From Candidatus Obscuribacterales bacterium (lineage in GTDB: Bacteria; Cyanobacteriota; Vampirovibrionia; Obscuribacterales; Obscuribacteraceae): a DNA stretch of 64,000 nt. The translations under genes and the position numbers were made by a program. Each line of letters begins with the position of its first letter. The first letter of the stretch is position 1. The DNA lies in assembly GCA_949127735.1 (NCBI GenBank), contig CASBPX010000027.1, forward strand, positions 32,578-96,577. The letters are read 5' to 3'. Below the pieces are notes generated by a model that had not been told where the DNA came from, did no database searches, and was given only the letters and a program-made list of their open reading frames with translations. Positions 17,604-27,138 of this stretch are shown piece after piece.

Positions 17604-18582
17604 CGACTATTTTGCCGCGCTGTTCGTTTGATTCCATATACTCGTGAGCTGAAACTATCTGTTTAAAAGAAAAGACTTTGTCGATCACTGGTGCGAGCGA
17701 TCCATCCTTTAAACCGCTATAGATATATTGTTTTCCTCTCGAAAAACGTTCAATGTCATCCGTCACCTGAAACATCGTATAGCCCTGAACAGTAAGGCCT
17801 TTTTTCAATGCCATCTGCAAAGGAAACGGGGTTGTCTCAAGGCTTAGTGCGCCATATATAAAAATGCGAGCCTCATACGCAGCCGCTTTCGCCAATTGTT
17901 GCAGCAGTGGTCCTGCCACAGCATCGAAAATTATATCCGCTCCCTTGCCGCCGGTGGCCAACATCACTTCGTCTACGAGACTGTCTTGATCAGTGACCAC
18001 CACAAAATCGGCACCAGCATCAAGCAGACTCTGCTTTTTAGCAATACCACGCGTAGTGGCTATGATTTTCGCACCTTGCCGGCGCGCTATTTGAATGGCC
18101 GCAAAACCTACTGAACTCGAAGCCGCAGAAATAAGAACATACTGATTTTCTCTTAGCTGGCCAAGCTCAATCAAGGCACCATATGCGGTGAGATACTGCA
18201 TCCAGATTGAAGTGGCCTGCTCATCGCTAAGATTGTCGGGATATTTTGCCAGGCAACGAGCTGGAACCAGCGCCCACTCTCCATACACGCCATATTTCGT
18301 CTGCGAAAAACAGGGTATTGTACTGACTCTATCGCCTACGCTAAAGCCCGGCACTCCCTCTCCCAGAGCGATAATTATTCCGCTCGCCTCATAGCCTATG
18401 CGAGAGGGCAAAATTGGTTTTTCCAGATACCGCCCCTGCCGCAACAATACTTCAGCGCGGTTCAGCCCCAGAGCGTGTACTTGAATTAGCACTTCACCGG
18501 CCATCGGTTCCGGCTCCGCCATATCTTCAAACTTAAGAACGTCGGCAGCACCGGTCTCATAGAAACGAATAATCTGCGACAT
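17590..18582 (-). CDS. Quinone oxidoreductase-like MDR-family enzyme
   Basis: This 330-residue protein is a medium-chain dehydrogenase/reductase. The N-terminal GroES-like domain includes GEVLIQVHALGLNRAEVLLR and IGYEASGIIIALGEG. The nucleotide-binding motif is AASSSVGFAAIQIARRQGAK, typical of NADPH-dependent zinc-free members. The structural and catalytic zinc Cys/His ligands of alcohol dehydrogenases are absent. It should reduce quinones or activated double bonds in the cytoplasm; the substrate is not predictable. It is divergent from the ribokinase gene. Confidence 0.85.
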   Translation of the reverse strand: MSQIIRFYETGAADVLKFEDMAEPEPMAGEVLIQVHALGLNRAEVLLRQGRYLEKPILPSRIGYEASGIIIALGEGVPGFSVGDRVSTIPCFSQTKYGVYGEWALVPARCLAKYPDNLSDEQATSIWMQYLTAYGALIELGQLRENQYVLISAASSSVGFAAIQIARRQGAKIIATTRGIAKKQSLLDAGADFVVVTDQDSLVDEVMLATGGKGADIIFDAVAGPLLQQLAKAAAYEARIFIYGALSLETTPFPLQMALKKGLTVQGYTMFQVTDDIERFSRGKQYIYSGLKDGSLAPVIDKVFSFKQIVSAHEYMESNEQRGKIVVKVR

Positions 18583-18697
18583 GTCTTTGATTCCTCAGTG
18601 GCACTGACAGTCTAGCAGCACCTTCTGCTAATATAAATTGCTCAAATGGCAATTTTTCAGTGCTGGCGATAACGCTAACCACACCAATGGAGAAGAT

Positions 18698-19639
18698 ATG
18701 AATTCAGAGGTAACTGTCGTCGGCAGCCTGAGCATGGATATTGTCATTCGAGTTCCACGCCTGCCTGCGCGCGGCGAAACTCTCAAAGGCACGACCTTCG
18801 ACACATTTCCGGGCGGCAAAGGCAATAACCAGGCCCTGGCAGCAGCCCGCGCCGGTGCCAAAGTGATAATGATCGGAAAAGTGGGAGGCGATTCTTACGG
18901 TCAAATATTGTTGAACACATTAGCTGAAAACAAAGTCAGCCTCGAAGGCATGTTCGCCGACAAAAATCAGACCACCGGAATTGCCAATATCTGGGTGGGT
19001 CAGTCGGGCGAAAATAGTATTGTCATTGTGCCAAACGCAAATAATGCTTTGAGACCCCAAGATCTTGAATTGAAAAGCCACCTGATGGATAAATCTAAAG
19101 TATTGCTGTTACAGCTTGAAATTCAAATTGACACAGTTTTAGCAGCCGCAAAAATGGCGCACGCTAAAGGCATCACTGTGATACTAAATCCGGCCCCCGC
19201 AGCCGCACCGGCCGATTTGCCTGCTGAACTCTTTCAATATATAGATATTCTGGTGCCCAATGAAAGCGAAGCTGAATTACTGACAGGAATTAATCCTTCT
19301 ACAAATGATTTGGCCCATCAGTGTGCTCGTAAACTGCTTACTATGGGCGTAAAAAATGTAATTCTCACTTTAGGTGAAAGAGGTGCGCTGATATTAGAAA
19401 GCAGCCAAACCGACAATCCGCACTTTGTTGATGCTTTTAAAGTTACGGTGATTGATTCGACGGCTGCTGGTGATGCCTTCTGCGGTGCACTGGCTATGCG
19501 TCTGGCGGCAGGTGACAATCTTGTGGACGCCGCCAAATTTGGTTGTGCAGCCGGCTCACTCGCTTGCACGAAGGCAGGAGCGGTGCCGTCTTTGCCGACT
19601 CTAAAGGAATTGGAAGCATTGATGGTCAGCTCGCTGTAA
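18698..19639 (+). CDS. rbsK: Ribokinase (PfkB family)
   Basis: The protein is 313 residues from ATG 18698, preceded by GGAGA; an upstream in-frame start at 18638 lacks a ribosome site. PfkB hallmarks are the N-terminal VVGSLSMDIVIRVPRLP, the sugar-binding FPGGKGNNQALAAARAGA and the anion-hole/catalytic TAAGDAFCGALA (Asp as base), which is close to E. coli ribokinase. It phosphorylates D-ribose to ribose-5-phosphate for nucleotide and pentose metabolism. No ribose transporter or repressor is adjacent. A TPR protein gene begins 7 bases after its stop. Confidence 0.87.
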   Translation: MNSEVTVVGSLSMDIVIRVPRLPARGETLKGTTFDTFPGGKGNNQALAAARAGAKVIMIGKVGGDSYGQILLNTLAENKVSLEGMFADKNQTTGIANIWVGQSGENSIVIVPNANNALRPQDLELKSHLMDKSKVLLLQLEIQIDTVLAAAKMAHAKGITVILNPAPAAAPADLPAELFQYIDILVPNESEAELLTGINPSTNDLAHQCARKLLTMGVKNVILTLGERGALILESSQTDNPHFVDAFKVTVIDSTAAGDAFCGALAMRLAAGDNLVDAAKFGCAAGSLACTKAGAVPSLPTLKELEALMVSSL

Positions 19640-19646
19640 TTGGAGA

Positions 19647-20513
19647 ATGCTCATCGGCCTCTCGCGACAATTAACTAACTATTTCATAATCAGACTGGTC
19701 GCAATTATTTTGACGACTTCAGTCGCACTTGTGACAGGCTCTGGCGTTAACGCAAAAACGACCACTGATAGACTGCATTTTAAAAGTTATCAGAGCAACC
19801 CCAAAAGAAATATGAAAGCTTGCAACAAATACATCTCGGGTTTAATTGCAAGTGAAAGCGGCGATTTCGGCAGCGCCATTGACTTACTGAAAGAAGCAGT
19901 AGCACTAGATCCTAAATGCACGGGCGCCATGTACACCTTGGGCTCATGTTATATGTACGATGAAGATTATGTGAACTCGTTGGCCATAAATAATCAAGCT
20001 ATAAATGTAGATGCTAATGACAAAGATCTGCTTTATCGTCGGGCATACACATACGTAAGTCTATTCAAATACAAGGAAGCCATCGCCGATTTGAATAAAA
20101 TATTGACTATGGATCCTAGATATGACGGCGGTCGCGTACTGCGGGCTAAGTGCCACGCTTCGCAGGGAAATTTGAAAGGAGCACTGGATGACTATTCAAG
20201 CATGCTCAAAGACAATCCCAGCGATGAGGAAAATCTTTTGCATCGAGCCAAACTTTACACGCAGCTCGGTGATTCACAAAAGGCAATCGTCGACTACAGC
20301 ACACTGATAAAATTTTATCCTGACGAATTCGAAGCTTATGCAGGCAGAGCTGACCGTTATTTTGCTCTTGGTCGCTATAAAGACGCAGGCTCTGACTACA
20401 ACACAGCAATATTAAAAGGGACCGACTGCTACAAGCATTGTTTACAACAACGCGAATTATGTTTTAAAAAAATGGGTAAAAATAATCAGGAGTCCGGCGT
20501 ACGTCACAAGTGA
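19647..20513 (+). CDS. Secreted TPR protein
   Basis: The protein is 288 residues, with ATG 7 bases after the rbsK stop and GGAG just upstream. An N-terminal hydrophobic signal segment (LVAIILTTSVALVTGSGVNA) is followed by about six TPR units, for example GDFGSAIDLLKEAVALDPKC and GDSQKAIVDYSTLIKFYPDE. It is probably periplasmic and binds partners; no catalytic domain is seen. A second TPR-type gene follows 12 bases on, so the two form a pair, perhaps with rbsK as the leading gene. Confidence 0.75.
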   Translation: MLIGLSRQLTNYFIIRLVAIILTTSVALVTGSGVNAKTTTDRLHFKSYQSNPKRNMKACNKYISGLIASESGDFGSAIDLLKEAVALDPKCTGAMYTLGSCYMYDEDYVNSLAINNQAINVDANDKDLLYRRAYTYVSLFKYKEAIADLNKILTMDPRYDGGRVLRAKCHASQGNLKGALDDYSSMLKDNPSDEENLLHRAKLYTQLGDSQKAIVDYSTLIKFYPDEFEAYAGRADRYFALGRYKDAGSDYNTAILKGTDCYKHCLQQRELCFKKMGKNNQESGVRHK

Positions 20514-20525
20514 GCTGAGGCTGCC

Positions 20526-21518
20526 ATGAGAATTTATCTTGCGTCGACTCTCGCTAAAGCTCTTTCAATAATGCTCGTTCTAATTAATTCTGCAATCGCT
20601 TCAAGTGCAAGTGACGGAGATGAACAGTTACGTTTATTTCTCGCGGCGAATTCAGCAGCAACGCAGCAACGGCCTAAAAAAGCCATTGCGCTCTACGAAC
20701 AACTTATTGCTGAAAAAATGGCGCAAGATCCACACAGCCCATTAATACTTCGCTGCCGCATCCGCATTGCGCGAATTCTCTTAGACAGCGGTCAAATGAA
20801 GGGGGCCGAATGCACCTTTAAAGAAGTTGTGAAACTTGATACTGACCGCTTTAAAGAAGATAGAGAGCTTCTAGTAGAGATGGACGAATTTGCTGATACT
20901 TATAGAAATTTAGCGCTGAAAAAATACACCAAAGAATGCCTCACACATGCGCTGCAACTGCGAAAATGCATCGATCCTCATCATCCGAAAGTATACATTT
21001 CATATCGCGATTTATCTATCTATGCTCACAACCATGGCGATGAACTTGGCGCCATCAACTACATAAAATCTGCTATTGAAATAGAGAAAAAATTTCCACG
21101 ATATAAAACTGATCAGTTGATTAATGATCAACTAGTTCTAACTTCGCTGTATTTGACCACCAATGAATTAGATAAATCGGAACAGCAAGCCAACGAGATA
21201 CTGCAATTTTCAAAAAACGCTCCTGACCTTCGCTGGTCGTGGCCACGCTGCCACTATGAGTTAGGCCGCTGTTTTGCCAAGAAATATGATTTTGACAAAT
21301 CGGATCTTGAATTTAATACAGCGTTAGAATTGATCAAAAAATATCCGACCAGACGCGGTGACGTCAGTCTTTTTTGCATACAAGGGCTACAAGAAAACGC
21401 CGCATTGAAAATTAAAAATAAAGCGAAACTCAAAAAAGTCTCCGCTCACAGCTGTCGAAACGCTGCTATTTCTGCGGGTGTTGGCAAATCAATAACCGCT
21501 CCCTCTAGAAAAGGATGA
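20526..21518 (+). CDS. Secreted TPR-like helical repeat protein
   Basis: The protein is 330 residues. ATG is preceded by GAGG. Residues 1-27 form a signal peptide ending near AIASSAS. Helical repeats follow (PKKAIALYEQLIAEKMAQD, LTHALQLRKCIDPHHPKVY, GAINYIKSAIEIEKKFPR), with the longer spacing of kinesin-light-chain-like TPRs. The last 24 codons overlap, tail to tail, the end of the LysM-like gene by 73 bases. The basic C-terminus (CRNAAISAGVGKSITAPSRKG) within that overlap differs in character from the repeats and may be a recent extension. Confidence 0.7.
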   Translation: MRIYLASTLAKALSIMLVLINSAIASSASDGDEQLRLFLAANSAATQQRPKKAIALYEQLIAEKMAQDPHSPLILRCRIRIARILLDSGQMKGAECTFKEVVKLDTDRFKEDRELLVEMDEFADTYRNLALKKYTKECLTHALQLRKCIDPHHPKVYISYRDLSIYAHNHGDELGAINYIKSAIEIEKKFPRYKTDQLINDQLVLTSLYLTTNELDKSEQQANEILQFSKNAPDLRWSWPRCHYELGRCFAKKYDFDKSDLEFNTALELIKKYPTRRGDVSLFCIQGLQENAALKIKNKAKLKKVSAHSCRNAAISAGVGKSITAPSRKG

Positions 21519-23848
21519 ACTCCATACGCAACTTCAGGCAAAACGTATTTGCGATTTTTGCCGTACAAGAGCGGTGCCAAACTCAAATCATTTAACTCAG
21601 CCACAGCTACCGATTCAACCGTGTCACCAGGCCGCACTACGTATGCATAACGATGCATAGGCCGCACAGGATCTTTAGCTTCGTCGTCGCTGGACCAGGT
21701 GTTTTCTTGAGAGTCAATTTCTTTATTGACGTAAGCTGTGCGTCGGTCAGACAAATTGACAGCGGGAAGGTCGGTAGCAACCAAAGGCTTCGCCTCGTCG
21801 GACAATTCTTCAGACACAGTTGGCAGCGTATGCTCTTGCGCTTCTACCAATCTGCGTTTTTCAGTCAAAGCGGGATTAACTGCAGGTCGAGTGGAACTTT
21901 GATCATCGTGAGCTTTTTGAATTGCGTCAGGCACGTCCAACCATGGCGTTACTACTGGCTGTCTGGATGCAACAGGCGGTCTTTCCGCACGGTATTCACT
22001 ATCTGCTCCGTGCAACTGAATGAAAGGACGACTTTTATCAGGTGGATTATTAATATCAAAAGGTTTTGGCTCGGGAGATTTTATCTCTGGCGATTTCGCC
22101 TCCGTAGATTTCGATAAAGGCTTCTGGTCGGCGGCTCGAACAGCCGGCCCGCGAGAAGATTTATTCTTCTGTGGCCGAGGAGAAACATCAGAAGGTTTTA
22201 TGCCGGGCGCACGAACAATGCTCCATTTGACCAGGTGTGACGGTATAAGCACAGCAATGATTTCAGCAGAAGAATATATTTCATTTTTTAGTGGTGGCAT
22301 TAGATCTTTTTGAGGGAATGCCACAAACTCGCCAGCTTTAAGATTTACCGCAGCGCGGTCACCTTGACCTTTAAATGTGCTCTTTACATTCTCTTTGACT
22401 GTGTCGACTAGGCCTAGAAGTCCGTCTACGCTCGATTTAATTCCATCGAGTTTAACTCCCGCAATCTTTACGCCTTCGATACCAGAAGCCGGAGTTCGGC
22501 CGGCACCAGATTTGGTGGCATCAACTATCGTAGCAGGTTCTAACTTGCTCTCTGGCTTTTGTGCTCTTTCTGATTTGTCGGATTTGTCGGATTTGCTTGC
22601 CTTTTCGGAATTGTCTGATTTGTCCGCCGCCGGTTTGCCCCCTCGGATACCCGCCTGACTTTCGATAAACTGAATAAAGGCAGAAGGCCCTGACGAGCCA
22701 CCTGAGCCTTTACTGCCCGTAATTCTGTCTCCCTTCGTATCTGCTTTATCGGTTTTTATTTCTGATTTGCCAGCTTTGTTAGATTCAGTTTTGTCGTTGA
22801 CTCGATCAGCTTGCTTCCCGTCAGCAATTTTGCCTTCCGGAATCTTCCCTTCGAAAGGCGATCGGACATTCGCAGTCAAATCAGTTTTGGACTTGGTACT
22901 TTCGGCAATTTTTCCTTCAGTCGGAGGAACTTGCGGGAGTCGCGTTCTTTCTACTTTTGCGTTGGCATTTCCATCAAGTTGTGAAGGTTCTACTTTCGAG
23001 TCACGCGCTGTGGCCGGCTTGGTAGACTCTGCACCTGAAACTAGCGGTCTGGTGCTGGTGACACTTTCTGCTGTTGGGCGGGTTTCTACATTTGCAGGCG
23101 TACGAATCTCTTCAAGGACTGGCTTCGTCGGCAGCATGGGGTCTGGGCGGTGTTCCGGAATGGGCAAACTGACAAGACTGCCAGAACGAAAATCTGCTAC
23201 CGAAAGGGATTTGAGTGCTGATTGGCCATTTTGGGTTTGATTTTCTGACTTGGAAATCTCTGGCGGTCGCGGAATCTCTGACTTAGAGTTTTCTAGTTGC
23301 TTTGAGGTGTCGAGCGCTCGCGCTGAAGGCTCTATGGGTTTTGCTGGGCGCGTGACATCACTTGCTGGTTGCTCAACCGTTAACGGTTGAGTTTTTTGCA
23401 TACCCTGTCTGTCAGTGGGTGGATTAGGGTGGTCGCCTGCGTTGAGAAGAGTGCGTTGTGGTTGCGGTAGCGGATGGACTAGCGGCTGATCATTAACTTC
23501 GGATTTTGCCGAAGGTGAGGATTCTTGCTCAGTTCTAATCGGAGGCTGTTGGGCCGAAGTCTCTTTAGGGGCAGACTTGGATTCGTTGTGCTGTGGGATT
23601 GGGGTTTCTTTAAGTTCTGGTTTGGTTAAAGTAGTGCGAGTGACAATATGTGACGCTGGTTGGGGCGAACTTTCCTCAGTCGGCAGCAAAGGACTATCGG
23701 TTGGCGATGAACTTTTGGCTGGAGATTTTTTGTTCTCGGAGATAGCTAATGCGGCAGAAGAGTCGTCGTCCCGCGTAGAACCAAACAGGTCTGCACCAAA
23801 TCGGGGGACCTGTTCGGGTTGTTTCTTTGGCTTCTCCGAATGATCCAA
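21446..23848 (-). CDS. Long disordered protein with C-terminal LysM-like domain
   Basis: The protein is 800 residues from TTG 23848; an in-frame stop lies 15 bases upstream, so no earlier start exists. Residues 1-480 and 560-720 are Pro/Ser/Lys/Glu-rich and predicted disordered, with short repeats such as KSDKSDKSE and GKIPEGKIADGK. A short ordered segment at about 470-560 (VKIAGVKLDGIKSSVDGLLG, KAGEFVAFPQKDLMPPLK) lies between them. The last 70 residues resemble a LysM-type module (YAYVVRPGDTVESVAVAELN). LysM domains bind peptidoglycan, but no signal peptide is visible. It may be a FimV-like or phage-tail-like scaffold. The function is unknown. Confidence 0.65.
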   Translation of the reverse strand: MDHSEKPKKQPEQVPRFGADLFGSTRDDDSSAALAISENKKSPAKSSSPTDSPLLPTEESSPQPASHIVTRTTLTKPELKETPIPQHNESKSAPKETSAQQPPIRTEQESSPSAKSEVNDQPLVHPLPQPQRTLLNAGDHPNPPTDRQGMQKTQPLTVEQPASDVTRPAKPIEPSARALDTSKQLENSKSEIPRPPEISKSENQTQNGQSALKSLSVADFRSGSLVSLPIPEHRPDPMLPTKPVLEEIRTPANVETRPTAESVTSTRPLVSGAESTKPATARDSKVEPSQLDGNANAKVERTRLPQVPPTEGKIAESTKSKTDLTANVRSPFEGKIPEGKIADGKQADRVNDKTESNKAGKSEIKTDKADTKGDRITGSKGSGGSSGPSAFIQFIESQAGIRGGKPAADKSDNSEKASKSDKSDKSERAQKPESKLEPATIVDATKSGAGRTPASGIEGVKIAGVKLDGIKSSVDGLLGLVDTVKENVKSTFKGQGDRAAVNLKAGEFVAFPQKDLMPPLKNEIYSSAEIIAVLIPSHLVKWSIVRAPGIKPSDVSPRPQKNKSSRGPAVRAADQKPLSKSTEAKSPEIKSPEPKPFDINNPPDKSRPFIQLHGADSEYRAERPPVASRQPVVTPWLDVPDAIQKAHDDQSSTRPAVNPALTEKRRLVEAQEHTLPTVSEELSDEAKPLVATDLPAVNLSDRRTAYVNKEIDSQENTWSSDDEAKDPVRPMHRYAYVVRPGDTVESVAVAELNDLSLAPLLYGKNRKYVLPEVAYGVHPFLEGAVIDLPTPAEIAAFRQL

Positions 23849-23949
23849 AACGCACCGATCTTAATTTGGGAACAAGGCTCTACTACTTTATTATTTGCCA
23901 CTCTTGCCTTCAATGATAACTTCCTAAACGATCGCCTGAGTCGAAAGAA

Positions 23950-23965
23950 ATACTTTCGAAAGTAT
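23950..23965. promoter_or_regulatory. Sixteen-base perfect palindrome
   Basis: ATACTTTCGAAAGTAT lies 4 bases past the stop of the TPR gene and about 100 bases upstream of the LysM-like gene, both leftward. As RNA it could fold with a TCGA loop followed by TTTCTTT, a weak terminator; as DNA it could be an operator. Confidence 0.35.
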
Positions 23966-23968
23966 ATC

Positions 23969-24580
23969 TTAGGGATGAGGTTGCCGCGCAGTAGAAAATT
24001 GTTTTCGTACTTCACCCAACAATTGCCGTACGTCCTGGCGTGCGGGATCCAATGCCACACATTTTTCCAAATCGCTAATACACTTTTCACACGCTCCATA
24101 AAGCTGAAAATAGCAATCGGCTCGGCACCTATAGGCTTTTGAATCATCTGGAGTCAATGAAATTACCTTTGTGGACAGTGCTAGCGCTTCAGCGTACTGT
24201 TTGTTTGAAATAAGTAAATTTGCTTTGACTACGAGCTCAGAGGGGGTAGGAGCACCGTGCAGAAACGCACTGTTCAAAGCACTCAGCGCTTCTGGATATC
24301 GTTTCAACCGCAAGAGTCCATGCTCCTGCATTAAATACGCTTTTCTAAGCGCAACCTTATTAGCAATCAGCTTATTTGCCTGCGCAATTTCATCCTCATA
24401 ACGTCTCAGCTCACCCAAGACAATCCCGCGATTCACCTGCAAATCCACATCACCCGGGTTCTTAGCTAACTGCGCTTCAATTCGAGCCAACTCAGCTTGA
24501 GCATTCGAAGATTCAGCGGCCCATACTGACGAGCCCAGCAAAAAAGCGCAAACAGTTAACGACAGAAAGTGCAATTTCAT
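23969..24580 (-). CDS. Secreted TPR protein
   Basis: The protein is 203 residues with a clear signal peptide (LTVCAFLLGSSVWAAES) and about four TPR units (RYPEALSALNSAFLHGAP, KQYAEALALSTKVISLTPDD, ACEKCISDLEKCVALDPARQ). Three Cys lie in the third and fourth repeats. It is probably periplasmic. It lies downstream of the Ser/Thr kinase gene in the same direction, separated by about 50 bases, and could be co-transcribed with it. Confidence 0.72.
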   Translation of the reverse strand: MKLHFLSLTVCAFLLGSSVWAAESSNAQAELARIEAQLAKNPGDVDLQVNRGIVLGELRRYEDEIAQANKLIANKVALRKAYLMQEHGLLRLKRYPEALSALNSAFLHGAPTPSELVVKANLLISNKQYAEALALSTKVISLTPDDSKAYRCRADCYFQLYGACEKCISDLEKCVALDPARQDVRQLLGEVRKQFSTARQPHP

Positions 24581-24630
24581 TCGAAACTCTCACAAGCTTA
24601 ACAGCACCATTATAACGCCTTCAAAAAAGC

Positions 24631-26610
24631 TCACGAGATTACAGAAACTAGAACTGCCTGAATTTCTTCAACCGATTTCTGTCTCGAATCCGGATTCTTT
24701 TCTAATGCGATCGAAACCATTGTGCGAACATCTGGAGGAATTGGCAAATTCGGCGGAAAGCCTGGTGCGGGGCTACTGACGTGCATAGTCATGGTTTCAA
24801 AAACACTTGTTGATAAAAATGGTGGCGTGCCGACCAGACATTCAAAAATAATACAACCTAGCGCGTAAATATCACTGCGATAATCCACTGGCTTTGAAGT
24901 GCATTGTTCTGGGCTCATATAAGGTGGGCTGCCCTGACAGTCACCAGTCTGCGTGAGCTTAATCATTTCAGGATCATCGCGTCCTGACATTTTTGCCAGA
25001 CCAAAATCCACGACCTTGACGTCATAGCCGCCACGACCGTCAGGGCTGCACATAATGTTAGAAGGTTTGAGGTCGCGGTGAATTATTCCCTCACCATGCG
25101 CATGAAGCAGAGCTTCGCAAACCTGCACTATGATCAGAGCAGTTTCGTACATAGTCAAACTTTTTTGTTTGCTGATTAAGTCACTGAGCGCAGTTCCTTT
25201 TACGTACTCCATCGCCAGAAAGGCTTCACCATCAGTGGTAAAACCAAAATCTTTCACACCGACAATATTGGGATGGTTAAGTGTACCCAGAGCTTTTGCT
25301 TCTTGCTGAAACCGTTTGACACCATGAATATTTCCAGAAAGTGATGCATGTAAAACCTTAATGGCCACATCTTGTTTTGTATACAAATGCTTTGCCAGAT
25401 AAACGCTGGCCATGCCACCATCACCCAGAGACCAAACAACTTCGTACTTATCAGCAAAGAGTTGGCCCACCAGCGATTTATCAATCATGCGCGTCAGCGC
25501 TGATTCGCACTCAGGGCAGACGTCTTCATCTTTTGAAAATTCCACTTCACAGGCAAGGCATACTTTTCGTACTCGGTCACTTACAAACGATCCGGTGCTA
25601 AAGCTTTGAGGCTCTCCTGATGCGTCTGCCACCGGCGAGTAAATAGAACTTGCGACCACACTCGACGATACTGGCGCCAGCAGTGCCGGTGACACACGCA
25701 CTGCTGTGGTCATTAGTTGTTCGGCAGATCTGACACCACTTACTACCAGAGCAATCGCCAGCGCTAGGCCACCGACGCCGAAGGCTACCCAGCCGAGGGA
25801 ATTGTCCACGATTTTGTAGTGCACTAACACAAATCGCAAGCCGAAAAGCGCCGGCATAAAAATTACGAGAAGAGCCGCACGTCGGGCCACTAGACCGGCC
25901 GCTGAGTACGACCAGAGAAAAGCCGATAATCCTTGATCTGGCCTGAGCAAAAAGCATGAACCTGAAAGTAAAATAAAAAGTATCGAGATTGCCTCTGACA
26001 TTCGCAAGCAACCGAAGAAAGTACAGAGCGATTCAGCACCACTCATGGCACCAACCAGTGGCAACGAAGTTACGACTAAAGCAACAACAGACAACCACTG
26101 AGCAATCTCAATTTTGCTCACACTTAGCCAGGTTTGTATAAACAAGGCGACACTTAGTGCGATGAACGCCAGAGAAACATCTGGTGTCATTGGTCCTGGG
26201 TACGATAAACCAGATGAGTCTTCCGAAGGGCGGTACCATGTGTGGTTCAGACCAAGATCCAATCCGCCCAGAGTTTCAATTACCGTGCTGAGAGCACTGG
26301 CGAAGACTATAAAGCACAACACACTGCCCAACACTTTGCAGACAAAAACAATTTTGTCAGAAAGCGGTAATTGAAAACTAGCAATCAGCAGGCTGAGCAC
26401 CGCGGCAAGCAATACAGCGTCAATTCCGACGCTCGACCAGACCACCGGCCCGCTCATAAACATGTGCTTGCATATTTCAGCGTCGGCTAACCAACCATAA
26501 ACAATACATGCACCTAATATGGTGGCAATACCAACAAGAGCTATTGCCAATCGCTTGGCAAAATTCACAAGACGCTGGTTTATGTATTGGTCGGTTTGAA
26601 CGATAGACAT
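24631..26610 (-). CDS. Membrane Ser/Thr protein kinase with N-terminal multi-span region and zinc ribbon
   Basis: The protein is 659 residues. Residues about 18-290 contain roughly eight membrane segments. Residues 351-368 carry CxxC-x10-CxxC (Cys351, 354, 365, 368), a zinc ribbon placed just before the kinase. The Hanks-type kinase spans about 388-655: GDGGMASVYLAK glycine loop, Lys418, HRDLKPSN (511-518), DFG (535-537) and GSPPYMSPEQ activation segment. It is thus a complete, probably active kinase facing the cytoplasm, with the sensory part in the membrane. Its ATG abuts the TAA of the thioredoxin-like gene, so the two are translationally coupled, which suggests redox input. Confidence 0.9.
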   Translation of the reverse strand: MSIVQTDQYINQRLVNFAKRLAIALVGIATILGACIVYGWLADAEICKHMFMSGPVVWSSVGIDAVLLAAVLSLLIASFQLPLSDKIVFVCKVLGSVLCFIVFASALSTVIETLGGLDLGLNHTWYRPSEDSSGLSYPGPMTPDVSLAFIALSVALFIQTWLSVSKIEIAQWLSVVALVVTSLPLVGAMSGAESLCTFFGCLRMSEAISILFILLSGSCFLLRPDQGLSAFLWSYSAAGLVARRAALLVIFMPALFGLRFVLVHYKIVDNSLGWVAFGVGGLALAIALVVSGVRSAEQLMTTAVRVSPALLAPVSSSVVASSIYSPVADASGEPQSFSTGSFVSDRVRKVCLACEVEFSKDEDVCPECESALTRMIDKSLVGQLFADKYEVVWSLGDGGMASVYLAKHLYTKQDVAIKVLHASLSGNIHGVKRFQQEAKALGTLNHPNIVGVKDFGFTTDGEAFLAMEYVKGTALSDLISKQKSLTMYETALIIVQVCEALLHAHGEGIIHRDLKPSNIMCSPDGRGGYDVKVVDFGLAKMSGRDDPEMIKLTQTGDCQGSPPYMSPEQCTSKPVDYRSDIYALGCIIFECLVGTPPFLSTSVFETMTMHVSSPAPGFPPNLPIPPDVRTMVSIALEKNPDSRQKSVEEIQAVLVSVIS

Positions 26611-27054
26611 TTATTTGGCAGATAGCGCCTGGCTGATGGCCGCTAAGTAAATTTCTTTCTTCTTTGGTCCAACAAGTTCTTTGACCAACTTTCCTTTAGC
26701 CGAGAAAACGCCGATTACCGGCGCATAGTCAACATTTTCGGCAAGAAATTTAGAAATACCCATTGTTTTGGCAGTGCTTTTACTGCTTGGCAAGCCTTCT
26801 TTCGAGGTGTCCAGCGAGACGAACTCAACTTTTTTATATTCACTTTGCAAACTGGACAAAATTGGCTTCACCTCGCCACACCAGACACTGCACTCTCGGT
26901 CGAAGACCATTACCACACGCGCGTCGTAAGCAGGATCAACTTTTTTATTTGCAGACTGGGCGCAGACCGGCTTCAGCGACAAGCTGACTATAGCCAGGGC
27001 GGCTAAGGCTAAAGCTTTCTGCGACAGCTCTTTCAAAGGGTCTAAATGTGCCAT
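26611..27054 (-). CDS. Thioredoxin-like protein with atypical Cys motif
   Basis: The protein is 147 residues. A hydrophobic N-terminal segment ending near KPVCAQSA is a signal peptide or anchor. The rest has a thioredoxin fold (ARVVMVFDRECSVWCGEVKPI, KVEFVSLDTSKEGL, VDYAPVIGVFSAKGKLV). The usual WCxxC reads WCGEV, losing the second Cys, but an extra Cys four residues earlier gives C55-x3-C59. A redox-active or disulfide-sensing role is possible but not standard. Its stop abuts the kinase start (TAAATG), so the pair is one unit. Confidence 0.75.
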   Translation of the reverse strand: MAHLDPLKELSQKALALAALAIVSLSLKPVCAQSANKKVDPAYDARVVMVFDRECSVWCGEVKPILSSLQSEYKKVEFVSLDTSKEGLPSSKSTAKTMGISKFLAENVDYAPVIGVFSAKGKLVKELVGPKKKEIYLAAISQALSAK

Positions 27055-27138
27055 ATACGCCTCTTTCCGGGCACAACCATCATGCCCGCGATCTTTATAC
27101 CAATATGCTCAAACGCTCAAACCGCACTTACACCACAC

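Noticed and set aside
22020-23843. Multiple plus-strand frames opposite the LysM-like gene
   Set aside because: They mirror the low-complexity disordered codons and have no recognisable protein features.
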